From NCBI RefSeq assembly GCF_009905375.1, contig NW_027417565.1, positions 1 through 64,000 on the forward strand: a DNA stretch of 64,000 nt, given 5' to 3'. Both the position numbers and the translations under genes were made by a program. Source of the DNA: Apium graveolens. Its lineage: Eukaryota > Streptophyta > Magnoliopsida > Apiales > Apiaceae. Shown in pieces: positions 1 to 11,183 of the stretch. Position 1 is the stretch's first letter; every line of letters begins with the position of its first letter. The notes beneath the pieces are model-generated. The model was not told the origin of the DNA, ran no database searches, and saw only the letters and a list, made by a program, of their open reading frames with translations.

Positions 1-81
1 GAATGTGGTAGCCTATTCAACTGGGTTTTCGAGAACAAAGAAGCATTGCCATTTCCATGATATTATGACAATATTCAAAGA

Positions 82-552
82 TGTTGGAATAGAGTAATGG
101 AATAACATTGTATTAGACTTGATAGTTTTTGTTTTATTATCCTGTCTTATTACTTTGTAATCTTGGTAATATATAAACCAAGAAACACCAATAGAATAGG
201 AACTAAGGAACTAAGCAACCAAGAGAGAAACATTTGTAAGCTGTATTCTTAGCATTTCTCTTGTTCTTAGTTGTTATCATTTTGTAAGCAGCTGTGAGCT
301 TTTTGCACACAGAGTTCTCTCGATATATATTATATATCTCTGTTGGAATCATTCAAATCCACCAGAAAGTTTTTAAAGACTCTTGTTTTTAATTACTTGT
401 GTTTTGATTCATTTCAAGTAACTATTCCGCATTCTGCTAATCAATTCACACTTATATATATTTGAGTTAGAACATTTTTATTCAAGAAAAAGTTTCAAGA
501 ATTCCATTCAACCCCCTTCTGTAATTTTTGTTACATTGTTAAGGGACTAACA
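82..552 (+). repeat. Candidate 5' LTR of the outer Sirevirus-like copia element
   Basis: The segment starts TGTTGGAATAG and ends GGGACTAACA, the TG...CA form of a retroviral LTR. Near its 3' end is ATTCAACCCCCTTCTG, which closely resembles the ends of the two other Sirevirus-like LTRs in this window (ending at 3266 and, on the minus strand, at 55590). A TATA-like TATATAAACC lies near 171. Gag-like codons begin a few bases downstream, but no tRNA-Met primer site (TGGTATCAGAGC) is visible, so the PBS and gag start appear deleted. No matching 3' LTR is in the window, so it could instead belong to a neighbouring element. Confidence 0.5.
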
Positions 553-559
553 ATCTTCA

Positions 560-2673
560 TTTAATTTCTCAGATGAGGCCTATGTGGATTGCATAGAGAG
601 AGGTCCTCACGTACCATTGAGAGCTACAACTGGAAATAAGCCATCAACCCAAGCCAAGGCATGAATGGTCAGATCCTGATATTGAACAAGTCAGGAAAGA
701 CAAGAAGACCATGAATATTTTATTCAATGGAGTTGATGGTGACATGTTTGACAACATCATCAATTGCAAGACAGCCAAGGAGGTTTGGGACACCATTCAA
801 ATATTCTGTGATGGTACTGAACAAGTTAGAGAAAATAAGATGCAGTTACTAATTCAACATTATGAGCATTTCCACTGTGAAGAAGGTGAAACTCTCACTG
901 ATATCTTTAGTAGATTTCAAAAGTTACTAAATGCTCTGAAGCTGCATGGAAGAGTCTACCAAACCAAAGACTCTAACCTCAAATTCCTGAGATCCCTTCC
1001 AAAAGAATGGAAACCAATGACAGTCTCCTTGAGAAATTCACAAGAATACAAGGTTTATACTAGAGAGACTGTATGGCATTCTAAAGACTTATGAGCTTGA
1101 AATAGAGCAAGATGAAAGAATGGAGAAAGGGAGAAAGAAAGGAGATCCATTGCACTAGTTGCTGAGTTAGAGAAAGAGAAGGGATGAAGATAGAAGTTGT
1201 TGAGTCTACTTCAAAGGTCTGTGAAAATAAGGGCAAGGGCCTGGTAGCAGAACATGAAGATTCTTTGAGCCAAGATGATATGGATGATATTGATGAACAT
1301 CTTGCATTTCTTTCCAGAAGATTTTCCAAGCTCAAGTTCAAGAAGAACTTTGGAGCAGCTAAGCCAAATAGAAACATGATGGATAAATCAAAATTCAAAT
1401 GTTTTAAATGTGGCTTGGCAGGGCACTTTGCCAGTGAGTGTAGAAAATCAGATTCCAGCAAGAAAAAGTTTGAGCCTGTGGATTATAAACAGAAGTATTT
1501 TGAGTTTCTCAAACAAAAGGAAAGGGCTTTTATTATAAAAGAAAGTGACTGGGCAGCAGTTGGTCTGGATGAGGATGAAGATGTCAACTATGTCAATCTA
1601 GCCCTAATGGCCAAGTCTGATGAAAGAGAGACAAGTTCTTCAAGTAATCAGGTAATCACCACTAACCTTACACATTTATCTAAAGCTGAGTGTAATGATG
1701 CATTAAATGACATGTCTACAAAATTATATCATTTGTGTGTTACACTTAAGTCCCTCACTAAGGAAAATGCTAAAATCAAAGAAAACAATTTGTTTTTAAG
1801 TGAGAGGAATAATGTGCTAGAGTCTCAGTTTATTGAATTTGAAAAATTGAGAATAGAATGTAATTGCTAAGGAGGAATTAACTGAGTTCTTGAAGAAAGA
1901 AGAAATTTTGAAGAAGCAGTTTGATCGTGAACAGGAGGTAATTAGGGATGGAAATCATCTATAGATGTCCATGCTCAAATCACCAAAGTTTAAGGTATTG
2001 AGTCTTTTTATGATGCATCCTGGAAAAAGGAATAAAGAGAAGCTAGAATCCAATTTGGTTGAAGGATTGCTAACAGATGTAGACTCGACGGATGATGAGA
2101 GTCATCTGTCGGATAATCAAAAAGGTTATATGTCGAGTGACATAAATCCTTATCCATCGGCTGTGAGCAAACATGTGAGTAAAGCCAAACTTTGCCAAGT
2201 TAAATAAAAAATATGGATCAGTTTCCAAAAACTTTATTTTAGGAGAGTCTAGTCAAGTGAAGATGGAGAGAAAGTGAATGTTGGTCATCTGTCCATCAAG
2301 CAATTAAATGACAAACTAGAAAAGATTGAGTTTAAAATAGAGGCTAAAAGAAAAACAATAGAAATGGGAAAGTAGGGATTAATAAATATAACAACTACAC
2401 ACCTGATATGTATGCTCCTAGAAAACTCTGTGTTAAGTATGGTAGTGTTAATCATCTGTCTGTTAATTGCAAACTTGCCATGCCTACTTCCATGACTGTA
2501 CCACCTTCTTTTTCCAATATGAGTGCTATGCCTTCTATGCCTTTGAATGCTATGTCTACACAGAATATGAATGCATAATTTGTTAATATGCCATTTGCAC
2601 CTAATCCTTATTATGCTGCATTTAATATGCCTCAAATGCCATTTAGCATGCCCTACTGGAATAACATATTTGC
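560..2673 (+). pseudogene. Gag of outer Sirevirus-like copia element, broken (5' part)
   Basis: This encodes a copia Gag of the UBN2 type, the nucleocapsid precursor that packages element RNA. Readable blocks are a start near 570 (DEAYVDCIERGPHVP), a frame change near 660, the UBN2-like core at 711-1094, and a block at 1184-1870 with one CCHC knuckle (CFKCGLAGHFASEC, about 1400-1441). A second knuckle near 2430-2470 has its second Cys replaced by Tyr (CVKYGSVNHLSVNC). A Lys/Glu-rich coiled-coil-like stretch lies around 1740-1960. Several stops and frame changes make it nonfunctional. The reading frame is interrupted at 2673 by the nested element and resumes at 5833 in the same phase. The N-terminus is missing. 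Confidence 0.8.
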
Positions 2674-3266
2674 TGTTAGATATATTTGATAATGTCATGG
2701 CTAATATGATTTATGTTTAGTTTTCAGATCTTACTTAAACAGGAATAAATCAGTACTTACTGGAAGTCAGGACTTAAGAATATTAGTACTTATATTATCA
2801 GGAGATAATCATCAGTAGATGGAGATCAGAACTTAAGTGCTGAAGGATGTTCAGATAAGGACAGTAGCTGATTAAAGGAAAGAAGATCAAGATAAAACAT
2901 AAGAAGAGATATGCATGAAGAAGGAGTTCTATGAAGAATAGAATACTCGGAAGAAAAGATATCTGATTGATATATTTTAGGAAGCAGAATTATATTCCAT
3001 ATCAATTAGTGATTATCTTGTAACTGTGTAGTATATAAACACAGACATAGAGTTTACACTATAAGTGTTATCATATTCGAGAAGATTATTCATTGTAACC
3101 CTAGCAGCTCTCATGATAATTATTCATCACTGAGAGGTAACAATTCCATACTGTAACAGAGTTTATTGTTTCAATAAAGTTGTTTTCTGTCACTTGAGAT
3201 ATTAAAGTTCGATTTGATTGTACTTTACACTGTATTCACCCCCTCTACAGTGTGTGTGACCTAACA
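2674..3266 (+). repeat. 5' LTR of nested Sirevirus-like element
   Basis: This 593-bp LTR has perfect 6-bp terminal inverted repeats (TGTTAG / CTAACA). A TATA-like TATATAAACA near 3031 probably marks the U3/R promoter. The end TATTCACCCCCTCTACAGTG is the conserved Sirevirus-like LTR end seen in the other elements here. The primer site follows two bases later. Its last ~43 bases recur at 5785-5827 as the only surviving part of the 3' LTR. Confidence 0.88.
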
Positions 3267-3268
3267 AG

Positions 3269-3280
3269 TGGTATCAGAGC
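3269..3280 (+). other. Primer binding site (initiator tRNA-Met)
   Basis: TGGTATCAGAGC is complementary to the 3' end of plant initiator tRNA-Met, the usual primer for Ty1/copia minus-strand synthesis. It lies two bases after the LTR end CTAACA, which fixes the LTR boundary. Confidence 0.93.
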
Positions 3281-3322
3281 TGATCTGTTAACGCACATAC
3301 AGTTTAAGATCCAAACACAATC

Positions 3323-5663
3323 ATGTCTAACACAGAAACTCCAACTAAGCCTACCAAAAACTGAAGAACCACCAAAGACACAAATTCAAAGTCGGTATGA
3401 GACCATCAGAGTTCCCATACTGAGACCATCTGAATATCCCATATGGAAAGTGAGGATGACCATGTTCCTGGAAGCAACAGATCCAGAATATCTTGATAGA
3501 ATCAAGGAAGGGCCTCACAAACCAACCAAGCTCGTTGTTGCAGTTGCAGGTGAAGCAGCAAAGACCGTACCAAAGGAGAAGAGTGATTATACTGCTGAAG
3601 ATATCGCATCAATTGCTAAGAATGCTAAGGTACGACACTTATTGCATAGTGTCATTGATAATGTAATGTCAAACAGGGTAATTAACTGCAAGACTGCTAA
3701 GGAGATATGGGATGCTCTGGAAACAAGGTGTCAAGGAACTGATACAATTAAGAAGAACAGGAAGACAATACTCACTCAAGAGTATGAACACTTTGACTCA
3801 AAGGCTAATGAGTCATTGACTGATTTATATGATAGATTTGTCAAACTCTTGAATGATTTGTCATTGGTTGATAAGGAGTATGATCTTGAAGATTCAAACC
3901 TTAAATTCCTGTTAGCTCTTCCTGAATGCTGGGATTTGAAGGCAACAACAATAAGAGACAACTACAATCTTGATGAAACAACTCTTGATGAAATTTATGG
4001 AATGCTCAAGACTCATGAACTTGAGATAGAACAAAGAAGCAAGAGGAAAGGAGGAAAGTCAAATACAGTTGCTCTTAAGGCTGAAGAAGAATCCCCCAAG
4101 GCAGCTACCTCAAGGAAAGACAAGGGTAAAGCTCTTTTCACAAAGTCTGATACTGAGTCATCAAGTTCTGAAAGTAATGATGACTCAGATTCTGAAAGCT
4201 TTCCTGAGACTGATGCTGATGAGGAGATGATGAAGCTGTGTGCTCTTATGGTGAAAGGGATCACAAATATTGCATACAGAAAGTTCAGGAAGGGAAAGAA
4301 GTTTTTCAGGAAAGGCACAAGTTCTGATAAGAAGAATTTCAGAAGATCTGAGGGCAGAGGAGGAAAGTCTGATAGAGGAGATTATACCAATGTCAAATGC
4401 TATAACTGTGGTGAGAAAGGCCACATATCTCCTGATTGCAAGAAAGTGAAGGGTGATAAAGGCAAGGCTCTTGTCACAAAGAAGAAAAGCTGGACAGACA
4501 CCTCAGACTCTGAAAGTGAGGAGAATTATGCTTTGATGGCAAATGCTGATAAAGAAAGTGCTGAGAGCAGTTCTGAAGCTGCTGAAACAAAGGTACCTCA
4601 GACTACTTATGCTTTTCATACTGATGATATTAATGAGTTGAGAAGATATCTTAAAACCATGTTTGTTAGTTATAGAGATCAAACTTTAACATGTGAAAGA
4701 TTAACTTCTGAAAATCTTGCTTTTAAGAAAAGAAATGATTTCTTAGAAAAAGAGTTAGTTATGTTCCATCAAACTCAGAAGGATAGAGATGATGCTTTTT
4801 ATGTTAGGGATGAAGTGCTAAAAATTAATGAATCTCTAAAAACTGAGTTAGAAAAGGAAAGAGAGATTATCAGGACTTGGAGTAACTCTGGTAGAACAAC
4901 TCAAAATTTGCTAAGTAGTGAAAATTGGAAAGAGGGCTTAGGTTATGGAGAGGATAAGAATGATAAAGGAACTGTAGAAATTAAGCCTGTTGTTGTTAAG
5001 CAAAAGCCAAAGTTAAAACCTGTTAAGTTTGTAACTGTAAAGTTTGATAATGAGAAATCAGAAGTTAAAGTGGAATTAACTTCTGACAAACTAAAACAGG
5101 AAAAGACAGCTGAAGTAAGCATAAGCTTAATGACTAAGAAGCAGCTTAAGCATAAGCTGAAAGATGTTAAGAATGCAAACAAGGTAAAATCACCTAGGAA
5201 AAATAGGAATGGAAAGGAAGGTGTGAATAAAAGCAATGATTATAAGCCTGTTCCTGATGCTCCTAGGAAAACGTGTCATAACTGTGGAAGTTCTAACCAT
5301 CTGGCTTCTTTTTGCAGGAAGAATAAGAACATAAACTCCTTACCTTCAAAATCAGGAGTTAAGAGTCAGTCTGTTAGATATAAACCACAAAATCCTTGTT
5401 TTCATTGTGGTAGTTTATGGCATTCCATTTATACTTGTAAGGAATATCATAGTTTGTACTATGATTATTATCAAATAAAACCTTCTTTGAAGAAAGTTTC
5501 CATTGTTCCTTCTAGTGTAAATTCTGATTCAAAGTCTGACAGTGTAAGTTCTGATAAGAACAATGTTAACATAAACTCTGATGCTAAATCCGCTGCAAAT
5601 GTTAACAAACTTGATAAGGCCAAAGGATCCAAGCAAGTCTGGGTCCTTAAAACTAATCATTAG
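3323..5663 (+). pseudogene. Long Gag of nested Sirevirus-like element with three zinc knuckles
   Basis: A nearly 800-codon open frame (open from 3252) encodes a copia Gag. Its first Met at 3252 lies inside the LTR/primer site and is not the real start. The ATG at 3323 (MSNTETPTKPTK) is in another frame, so a small frameshift lies near 3357. The UBN2-type core starts around 3400 (RPSEYPIWKVRMTMFLEA). Knuckle 1 is CYNCGEKGHISPDC (about 4399-4440). Knuckles 2 and 3 (CHNCGSSNHLASFC near 5276 and CFHCGSLWHSIYTC near 5398) lie near the C-terminus. Between them is a Lys/Glu-rich coiled-coil-like region. The C-terminal GSKQVWVLKTNH matches the GP.(Q/E)(V/T)WVP end of the other Sirevirus-like Gags here. 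Its openness suggests a younger age than the outer element. Confidence 0.85.
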
Positions 5664-5784
5664 TGGTCTTTGTGATTGCAGGGCAACAGGAAAAATATTC
5701 TAGTTCTGGACAGTGGATGTTCAGGACATATGACTGGAAATAAGGCCCTGCTATCAGACTTTGTGGAGAAAGCTGGCCCAAGTG
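5664..5784 (+). pseudogene. Start of protease of nested element, cut short
   Basis: After the gag stop at 5661-5663, a second stop and a CAG|GG sequence (AG at 5680-5681), the frame encodes LDSGCSGHMTG. This is the aspartic-protease active-site D-S-G of copia elements. It continues to about EKAGPS and then breaks into LTR-end sequence. Everything downstream in pol is missing. The outer element has a full-length counterpart at 6040. Confidence 0.85.
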
Positions 5785-5827
5785 TTTACACTGTATTCAC
5801 CCCCTCTACAGTGTGTGTGACCTAACA
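5785..5827 (+). repeat. Remnant of the 3' LTR of nested element
   Basis: About 43 bases match the last bases of the 5' LTR (TTACACTGTATTCACCCC...CTAACA). They are followed directly by the TTTGC target duplication. The rest of the 3' LTR was lost in the deletion that also removed pol. Confidence 0.9.
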
Positions 5828-5832
5828 TTTGC

Positions 5833-6025
5833 AAATAGCATGCCATTTCCTGTCAATCAAAATGTGCATGATAATTCTGTTTTAATGAATGGTTTCAAAG
5901 GTCCAACTCAGATGACTAAGGATGAATCTGATATCCCCAAGTCAAATGAGATCAAACCTAAGAAACAAAAGAAGAAAGCTAACAAGGCAGGACCCAAGGA
6001 AACTTGGGTACCAAAATCAACTTGA
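5833..6025 (+). pseudogene. C-terminal tail of Gag of the outer copia element
   Basis: The outer gag resumes here after the nested insertion, in the frame that ran up to 2673. It encodes a Lys-rich tail ending GPKETWVPKST, with a TGA stop at 6023-6025. The same end is seen in the other Sirevirus-like Gags of this window. Pol starts a few codons later in a different frame. Confidence 0.8.
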
Positions 6026-6039
6026 TTTGATTTTAATGT

Positions 6040-7884
6040 GTGCAGGGAAACAGAAAGAAACTGTGGTACTTGGATAGTGGTTGTTCAAGACACATGACTG
6101 GAGATTCTACCCTGCTCATAGAGTTCAAGGAAAGAGCTGGCCCAAGTATTACTTTTGGAGATGACAACAAGGGTTATAATGTGGGATATGGCTTAATTTC
6201 AAAAGACAATGTCATCATTGAGGAGGTTGCCTTAGTGGATGGTCTCAAGCACAATGTGTTGAGTATCAGCCAGCTTTGTGATAAAGGCAATTCAGTAACC
6301 TTCACTAAAGAAGCCTGTGTTGTGACAAACAAGGGGAGCAACAAAGTGGTTCTCACTGGAATGAGAAAAGGAAATGTGTACCTAGCTGACTTCAACTCAT
6401 CAAATGCAGAATCTGTTACTTGTCTTCTCAGTAAAGCAAGTCAAGATGAAAGTTGGCTATGGCACAAGAAGCTATCCCATCTAAACTTCAAGACCATGAA
6501 TGAGCTTGTAAAGAAAGAACTGGTTAGAGGTATTCCTCAAGTGGAGTTTTTTAAGGATGGAATGTGTGATGCTTGCCAAAAGGGAAAACAAATCAAAGCA
6601 TCATTCAGAAAGAAGCTTGATTTAACAATTGAAGAACCTTTGCAACTGCTACACATGGATTTGTTTGGACTAGTCAATGTGTTGTCCATCTCAAGGAAAA
6701 GATTTTGCCTAGTAATTGTAGATGATTTCTCAAAGTTCTCTTGGATATTTTTCCTAAAGTCTAAAGATGAGGCTAGTGAAATCATCATCAATCACATAAG
6801 GCAAGTCAATAATCATCCTGATTTCAAGGTTAGAAGAATCAGGAGTGACAATGGAACTGAGTTCAAAAATTCAGTCATGAGAGCATTCTGTGAGGAAAAT
6901 GGGATTTTGCATGAGTTTTCAGCAGCAAGAACTCCACAACAAAATGGATTAGTAGAAAGAAAGAACAGATCACTTATTGAAGCTGCAAGGACAATGCTTG
7001 AAGAATCAAAGTTACCAACATATTTCTGGGCTGAAGCTATAAATACTGCATGCTACATTAAGAATATTTTTTTGGTTAATCAGACAAAATGCATGACTCC
7101 CTACCAATTGTTCAAGAACAAGAAGCCAACTCTAAATTTTCTTCATGTCTTTGGCTGCAAATGTTATATCTTGAGAAATTAAACTGATCAAAATGGGAAG
7201 TTTGATGCTTTAGCAGATAAAGGAATTTTTGTTGGATATGTTATTGGTAAAGCATATAGAGTCTACAATCTGAGAACCAACATTGTTATGGAATCAATAC
7301 ATGTTGTGTTTGATGATAAAAAGATTGAAGGACCGTAAGATGGAGATTATCATGAGAGCCTCAAATTTGATAATGTAGAGATGGTTAGTGATGACAATGA
7401 TGATGAAAGTGATCAAGAAACTACAACTAAGGATAGTGCAGAAAAATCTACAACCAATGAAGCCAATAACTCAACATCCATCGAGTTACAAAATGCTTCA
7501 TCCATCGACAGACAATCTGCATCATCCATCGGGAGACAATCAGCCTCATCCGTCAGAACTCAAAATACACCATCCATCGGGTCATCAAAAGAAGCTGAAA
7601 GTCAGAATTAAACACTTACAGAAAGTCCCTCTTTCTCAAATCACAGATTTACAAACTCAGGGGGAGTTTCTAATAATCAAAACTCAATCACACATCAAGA
7701 CAACAATGAGGCCTCTTTATCTAGAGCTAATCTACCTCAACAAAGAAAATGGACAAAGGATCACCCATTTGAGCTCATCATTGGTGATGTATCTTCTAGA
7801 GTTCAAACAAGGAGAGTAACTCAATAAGAATGTCTATATAGCAGTTTCCTATCCAAGGAAGAACCAAAGAAGGTAGAAGAAGAT
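6040..7884 (+). pseudogene. Protease-integrase region of outer copia pol (few stops)
   Basis: The region encodes copia protease (LDSGCSRHMTG at about 6070-6102), then the GAG-pre-integrase zinc region (H..H in LWHKKLSHLN, C..C in CDACQKGKQ). The integrase core follows with its D-D-E residues in HMDLFG, RSDNGTEF and NGLVERKNR. Integrase catalyses strand transfer of element cDNA. A TAA at 7180-7182 and a TAA near 7336 interrupt it; the frame can otherwise be followed to about 7610. The 7380-7600 linker holds repeated Ser/Ile/Gln units (ASSI.RQ) built from a CATCCATCG DNA motif. Identification is firm; coding capacity is lost. Confidence 0.9.
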
Positions 7885-9387
7885 TTGTTGGATCTTGATT
7901 GGATTTTAACTATGCAGGAGGAGCTAAACCAATTTGAAAGGAACAATGTTTGGAAGCTGGTACCCAAGCCTAAAAGAAAGAATCCAATAGACACCAAATG
8001 GGTATTCAGAAACAAGATGGTTGAAAATGGCATAGTAGTCAGGAACAAAGCTAGATTGGTTGCTAAAGTCTACTATCAACAAGGAGGAATAGATTTTGAT
8101 GAAATCTTTGCTCCTGTTACAAGACTTGAAGCCATCATAATTTCCTTAGCCTATGTAGCTCATGCCAATTTCAAGGTCTATCAAATGGATGTCAAGAGTG
8201 CTTTTCTAAATGGAGATTTGGAAGAGAAAGTCTATGTCAGTCAGCCTCCTGGTTTTGAAGATCCAAATCTACCTGATCATGTATAGTATCTTTTGAAAGC
8301 ACTCTATGGATTGAAGCAAGCACCTAGAGCCTGGTATGACACTTTGTCAAAGTTTCTTTTAGAGAATCACTTCACTAGAGGTACTGTAGACAAAACTTTA
8401 TTCTTTAAAAATATTAATGGCTCTAGCATACTTGTTCAAATTTATGTAGATGATATTATTTTTAGCTCTACAGATGAAAAACTTTGCAAAAAGTTTGCCA
8501 AATTGATGCAAAGTAAGTATGAAATGAGCATGATGGGAGAACTAACTTACTTTCTTGGTTTGCAAGTTAAGCAAGTTAGTGATGGAATATTAATTAGTCA
8601 AACTAAATACATTTATGATCTTTTAAAGAAGTTTGAACTAATGGATTGCACATCTGCAAAAACTCCCATGGCCACTGCAACTAAACTTGAATTAAACACT
8701 ACTGAAAAGTCTGTGGATATTTCAAGTTATAGAGGCATGGTTGGCTCACTTCTATACTTAACAGCTAGTAGGCCATATATAATGTTTGCTACATGTCTTT
8801 GTGCTAGATTTCAGGTTGATCCTAGAGAATCTCACTTAATTGCTTTTAAGAGAATTTTTGGATATCTTAAAGGTACACCAAAACTTGGTATTTGGTACCC
8901 TAGAGATTCTGGTTTTGATCTAACTGGTTATTCAGATGCAGATTATGCAGGTTGTAGAATTGATAGAAAAAGTACAACAGGAACCTGTCAATTTCTAGGA
9001 AACAAGCTTGTGTCCTGGTTCAGTAAAAAGCAAAATTCAGTGTCTACTTCTACAGCAGAAGCTCAATATATTGCTGCTGGCAGTTGCTGTGCACATATTT
9101 TGTGGATGAAAAACCAATTGCTAGACTATGGTTTGCAAGTGGATAGAATTCCCATTTTCTATGATAACACAAGTACAATTGCCATCACTAAGAATCCAGT
9201 ACAACATTCAAGAACAAAGCACATTGACATCAAGTACCACTTCATAAGGGAATATATAATGAATGGTACTGTGGAACTACATTTTGTTCCAAGTAAAAAA
9301 CAGCTTGCAGATATATTCACCAAGCCACTGGATGAATCCACCTTTTCAAGGTTGGTAAGTGAGTTAGGTATACTTAATTACTCTTGA
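7885..9387 (+). pseudogene. Reverse transcriptase-RNase H of outer copia pol
   Basis: RT palm motifs are visible: [12 protein letters not shown] (first catalytic Asp), LYGLKQAPRAWY and the catalytic QIYVDDIIF near 8440. RNase H follows with SDADYAG, STAEAQYIA and the conserved RTKHIDIKYHFIRE. The end LADIFTKPLDESTFSRL is typical of copia pol. One in-frame TAG at 8284-8286 separates two open parts of 133 and 364 codons, and the catalytic residues are intact. The product would copy element RNA into cDNA. The near-intact frame contrasts with the eroded gag. Confidence 0.92.
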
Positions 9388-9897
9388 ATCTTTTCAGATA
9401 TTTTGCAAGTTGTAAAGCAGCCAGAAATTTAATTAATTTTTCAATCTTGGATGAAATTTTGGCCAAGTCAAAATTTACATCCCGACGGATGATCATTATC
9501 CATCGAGTTTGATCATCCGTCGATATACAATTTGTTAACAAAATCAATTATTTTTCTGGAATATTACGGATAACTGATTTATCTTCATCCGTCGAATTGT
9601 CTCATTCCTAGCCGTTGATTTTCTGAACATTATCCATCGAGTATACTTACAGTTTGTAAGCATAACACGACGGATAAGTGATGGAATTTTAACAGTTTAT
9701 TTTAAACGGCTATTTGGGCAATTTTTTATTTGTCACTTTATTTTACTTTATTACTTTTGACAGTTATTTTTGAGATAGTATAAAAGCAAAATTCATTTTC
9801 ATTTCTTTTCTTTTATCATTCTCAATTCATCTACTCTAACTTCTCTCTTTCTCAAAAGCAATTACCCTATTTCTCTCTCAAATTTTACTCTCTAAAA
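9388..9897 (+). promoter_or_regulatory. Pol-to-accessory-ORF spacer with inverted repeat and TATA-like box
   Basis: No coding is seen between the pol stop and the accessory ORF. A perfect 13-bp inverted repeat (CGACGGATGATCA at 9483-9495, complement at 9510-9522) could form a hairpin with a 14-nt loop. The motif CATCCGTCGA/TCCATCGAG recurs several times up to 9680. TATAAAAG at about 9779-9786 is followed by a pyrimidine-rich leader and an ATG in good context at 9898, so this looks like a promoter plus 5' UTR for the next ORF. That role is inferred. Confidence 0.5.
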
Positions 9898-10197
9898 ATG
9901 GCACCAGTCGTCAAAATTATGTCTCAAACTGGCTTTATATATGAGAAAAACAACTTCACGGCTCTAGTAAACAAGGGGATTCAACAGTCTGGCGACTACC
10001 ACAAAATGATGGATTTTGTGCAAGGCTGTAAGCTCTAATATGCCATATTAGAGTCTCACACTATCTACTGTGAGGTTGTGGAGGAAATATGGACGACTGC
10101 AGTGTACAACTCAACTGACAAGACCATCACTTTCACTATTAAAGGTAAGGAATTATTATGGATAAAAAACATGTATTTATTTATTGCGTGTATTTAA
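9898..10197 (+). pseudogene. Accessory ORF downstream of copia pol, one internal stop
   Basis: The ORF starts MAPVVKIMSQTGFIYEKN and reads 46 codons to a TAA at 10036-10038. It then continues in the same frame through VVEEIWTTAVYNSTDKTITF to a stop at 10195-10197. It lies 3' of pol in the same orientation, the position of the extra (sometimes env-like) ORF found in some Sireviruses. No signal peptide or membrane segment is visible in the surviving part. The rest is lost where element A begins (TGTTAGGG at 10198). I do not recognise a function. Confidence 0.55.
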
Positions 10198-11183
10198 TGT
10201 TAGGGTTTGATAAGCTTCGAGCTTTAATGGCTGCGCTTGTGTTTCGTGACTTGAATCTGCCCTCACAAGATGCCTATGTACCTCGGCGTATGCCTAGGAT
10301 CAAGCCAAAATATAGTTTTTGGTGATACTTGCCCTCGGGGCTATGGCAGCGAGAGCTCACTAAGGACGTAGTGACTTTCATGTCCTTCAAGGACTAAGTC
10401 TAAAATGTCATTCCAGGTAATGGCCTCGTGGCTGGAAGGACGCCTTTGCGGTTTTACGATGCTTAAAGCTGTCTTCCAAAATATGGTTTCATGGTGGTGA
10501 CGTCTAGAGCTCTTGTCCCCAAAATGTTCTGCTGAAGTTGAAGGGGTAAGACCCTTTATATAGACGTTGAGAGTCTAGGAATTATGATAAAATTGGGTGA
10601 CTTGATGGGCAAGTCCCCTTCTCAAACTGGACTTTGGAGTCCTAGAAAGCAGGAATTAGTTTTCTTTTGAATTTGGGTTGCTTGGAGGCTACTTCTTGTA
10701 GAAGTAGTTATTTATTTGAACACATTCATTGGGATGTTTAATTAGCCCCTTTATTAATTACAAATTTAATAAATAGTTAGGATTTTGGGCCTCATTAATT
10801 GGGCATTCCCCTTTGACCAAATCAGGTCTAATTAATGCGACATTAACTCCGCAATTAGGGTTATTTTTATTCCCTATCATTTGCCCCTCAACTTCTGGGA
10901 AACACACTCGATGTTTCGTATAAGTTAGGTTATCTCTTACCCTATCCGGGTTACCGTTTTTAGCGTAAAGTGTGGAGCGACCTACACATTTACAATGTTT
11001 TGCCTTATCCTAGGCTTCAGGATATTTTCTGGAATTTATATAATCTTCCGTACTCATTTTCTTACCTTATTCCTATTTTTAGGAATTTTCTGGTATTTTC
11101 CCTTAATTTTTGGGGATTATCTCGTACTCACATGTATTTAAATTTTCAGAAAGTTTTTCGTACTCGCAGATATTTTCTCTCAA

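Larger units (their letters stand above)
2674..5827 (+). mobile_element. Nested Sirevirus-like copia element, internally deleted
   Basis: The element begins TGTTAG at 2674 and ends CTAACA at 5827. It is flanked by a 5-bp direct duplication TTTGC (2669-2673 and 5828-5832). Removing it rejoins the outer gag in one frame, which proves insertion into that element. It holds a full 5' LTR, a methionine-tRNA primer site, a long gag and only the start of protease. It then jumps to the last ~43 bases of the LTR. Integrase, RT, RNase H and most of the 3' LTR are missing, so it is non-autonomous and much shorter than a complete Sirevirus (typically 7-10 kb). Confidence 0.9.

Noticed and set aside
3252..3322. 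Met at 3252 as the gag start of the nested element
   Set aside because: It lies in the LTR end and primer site, where translation would not begin; the ATG at 3323 is the likely start but is in another frame.
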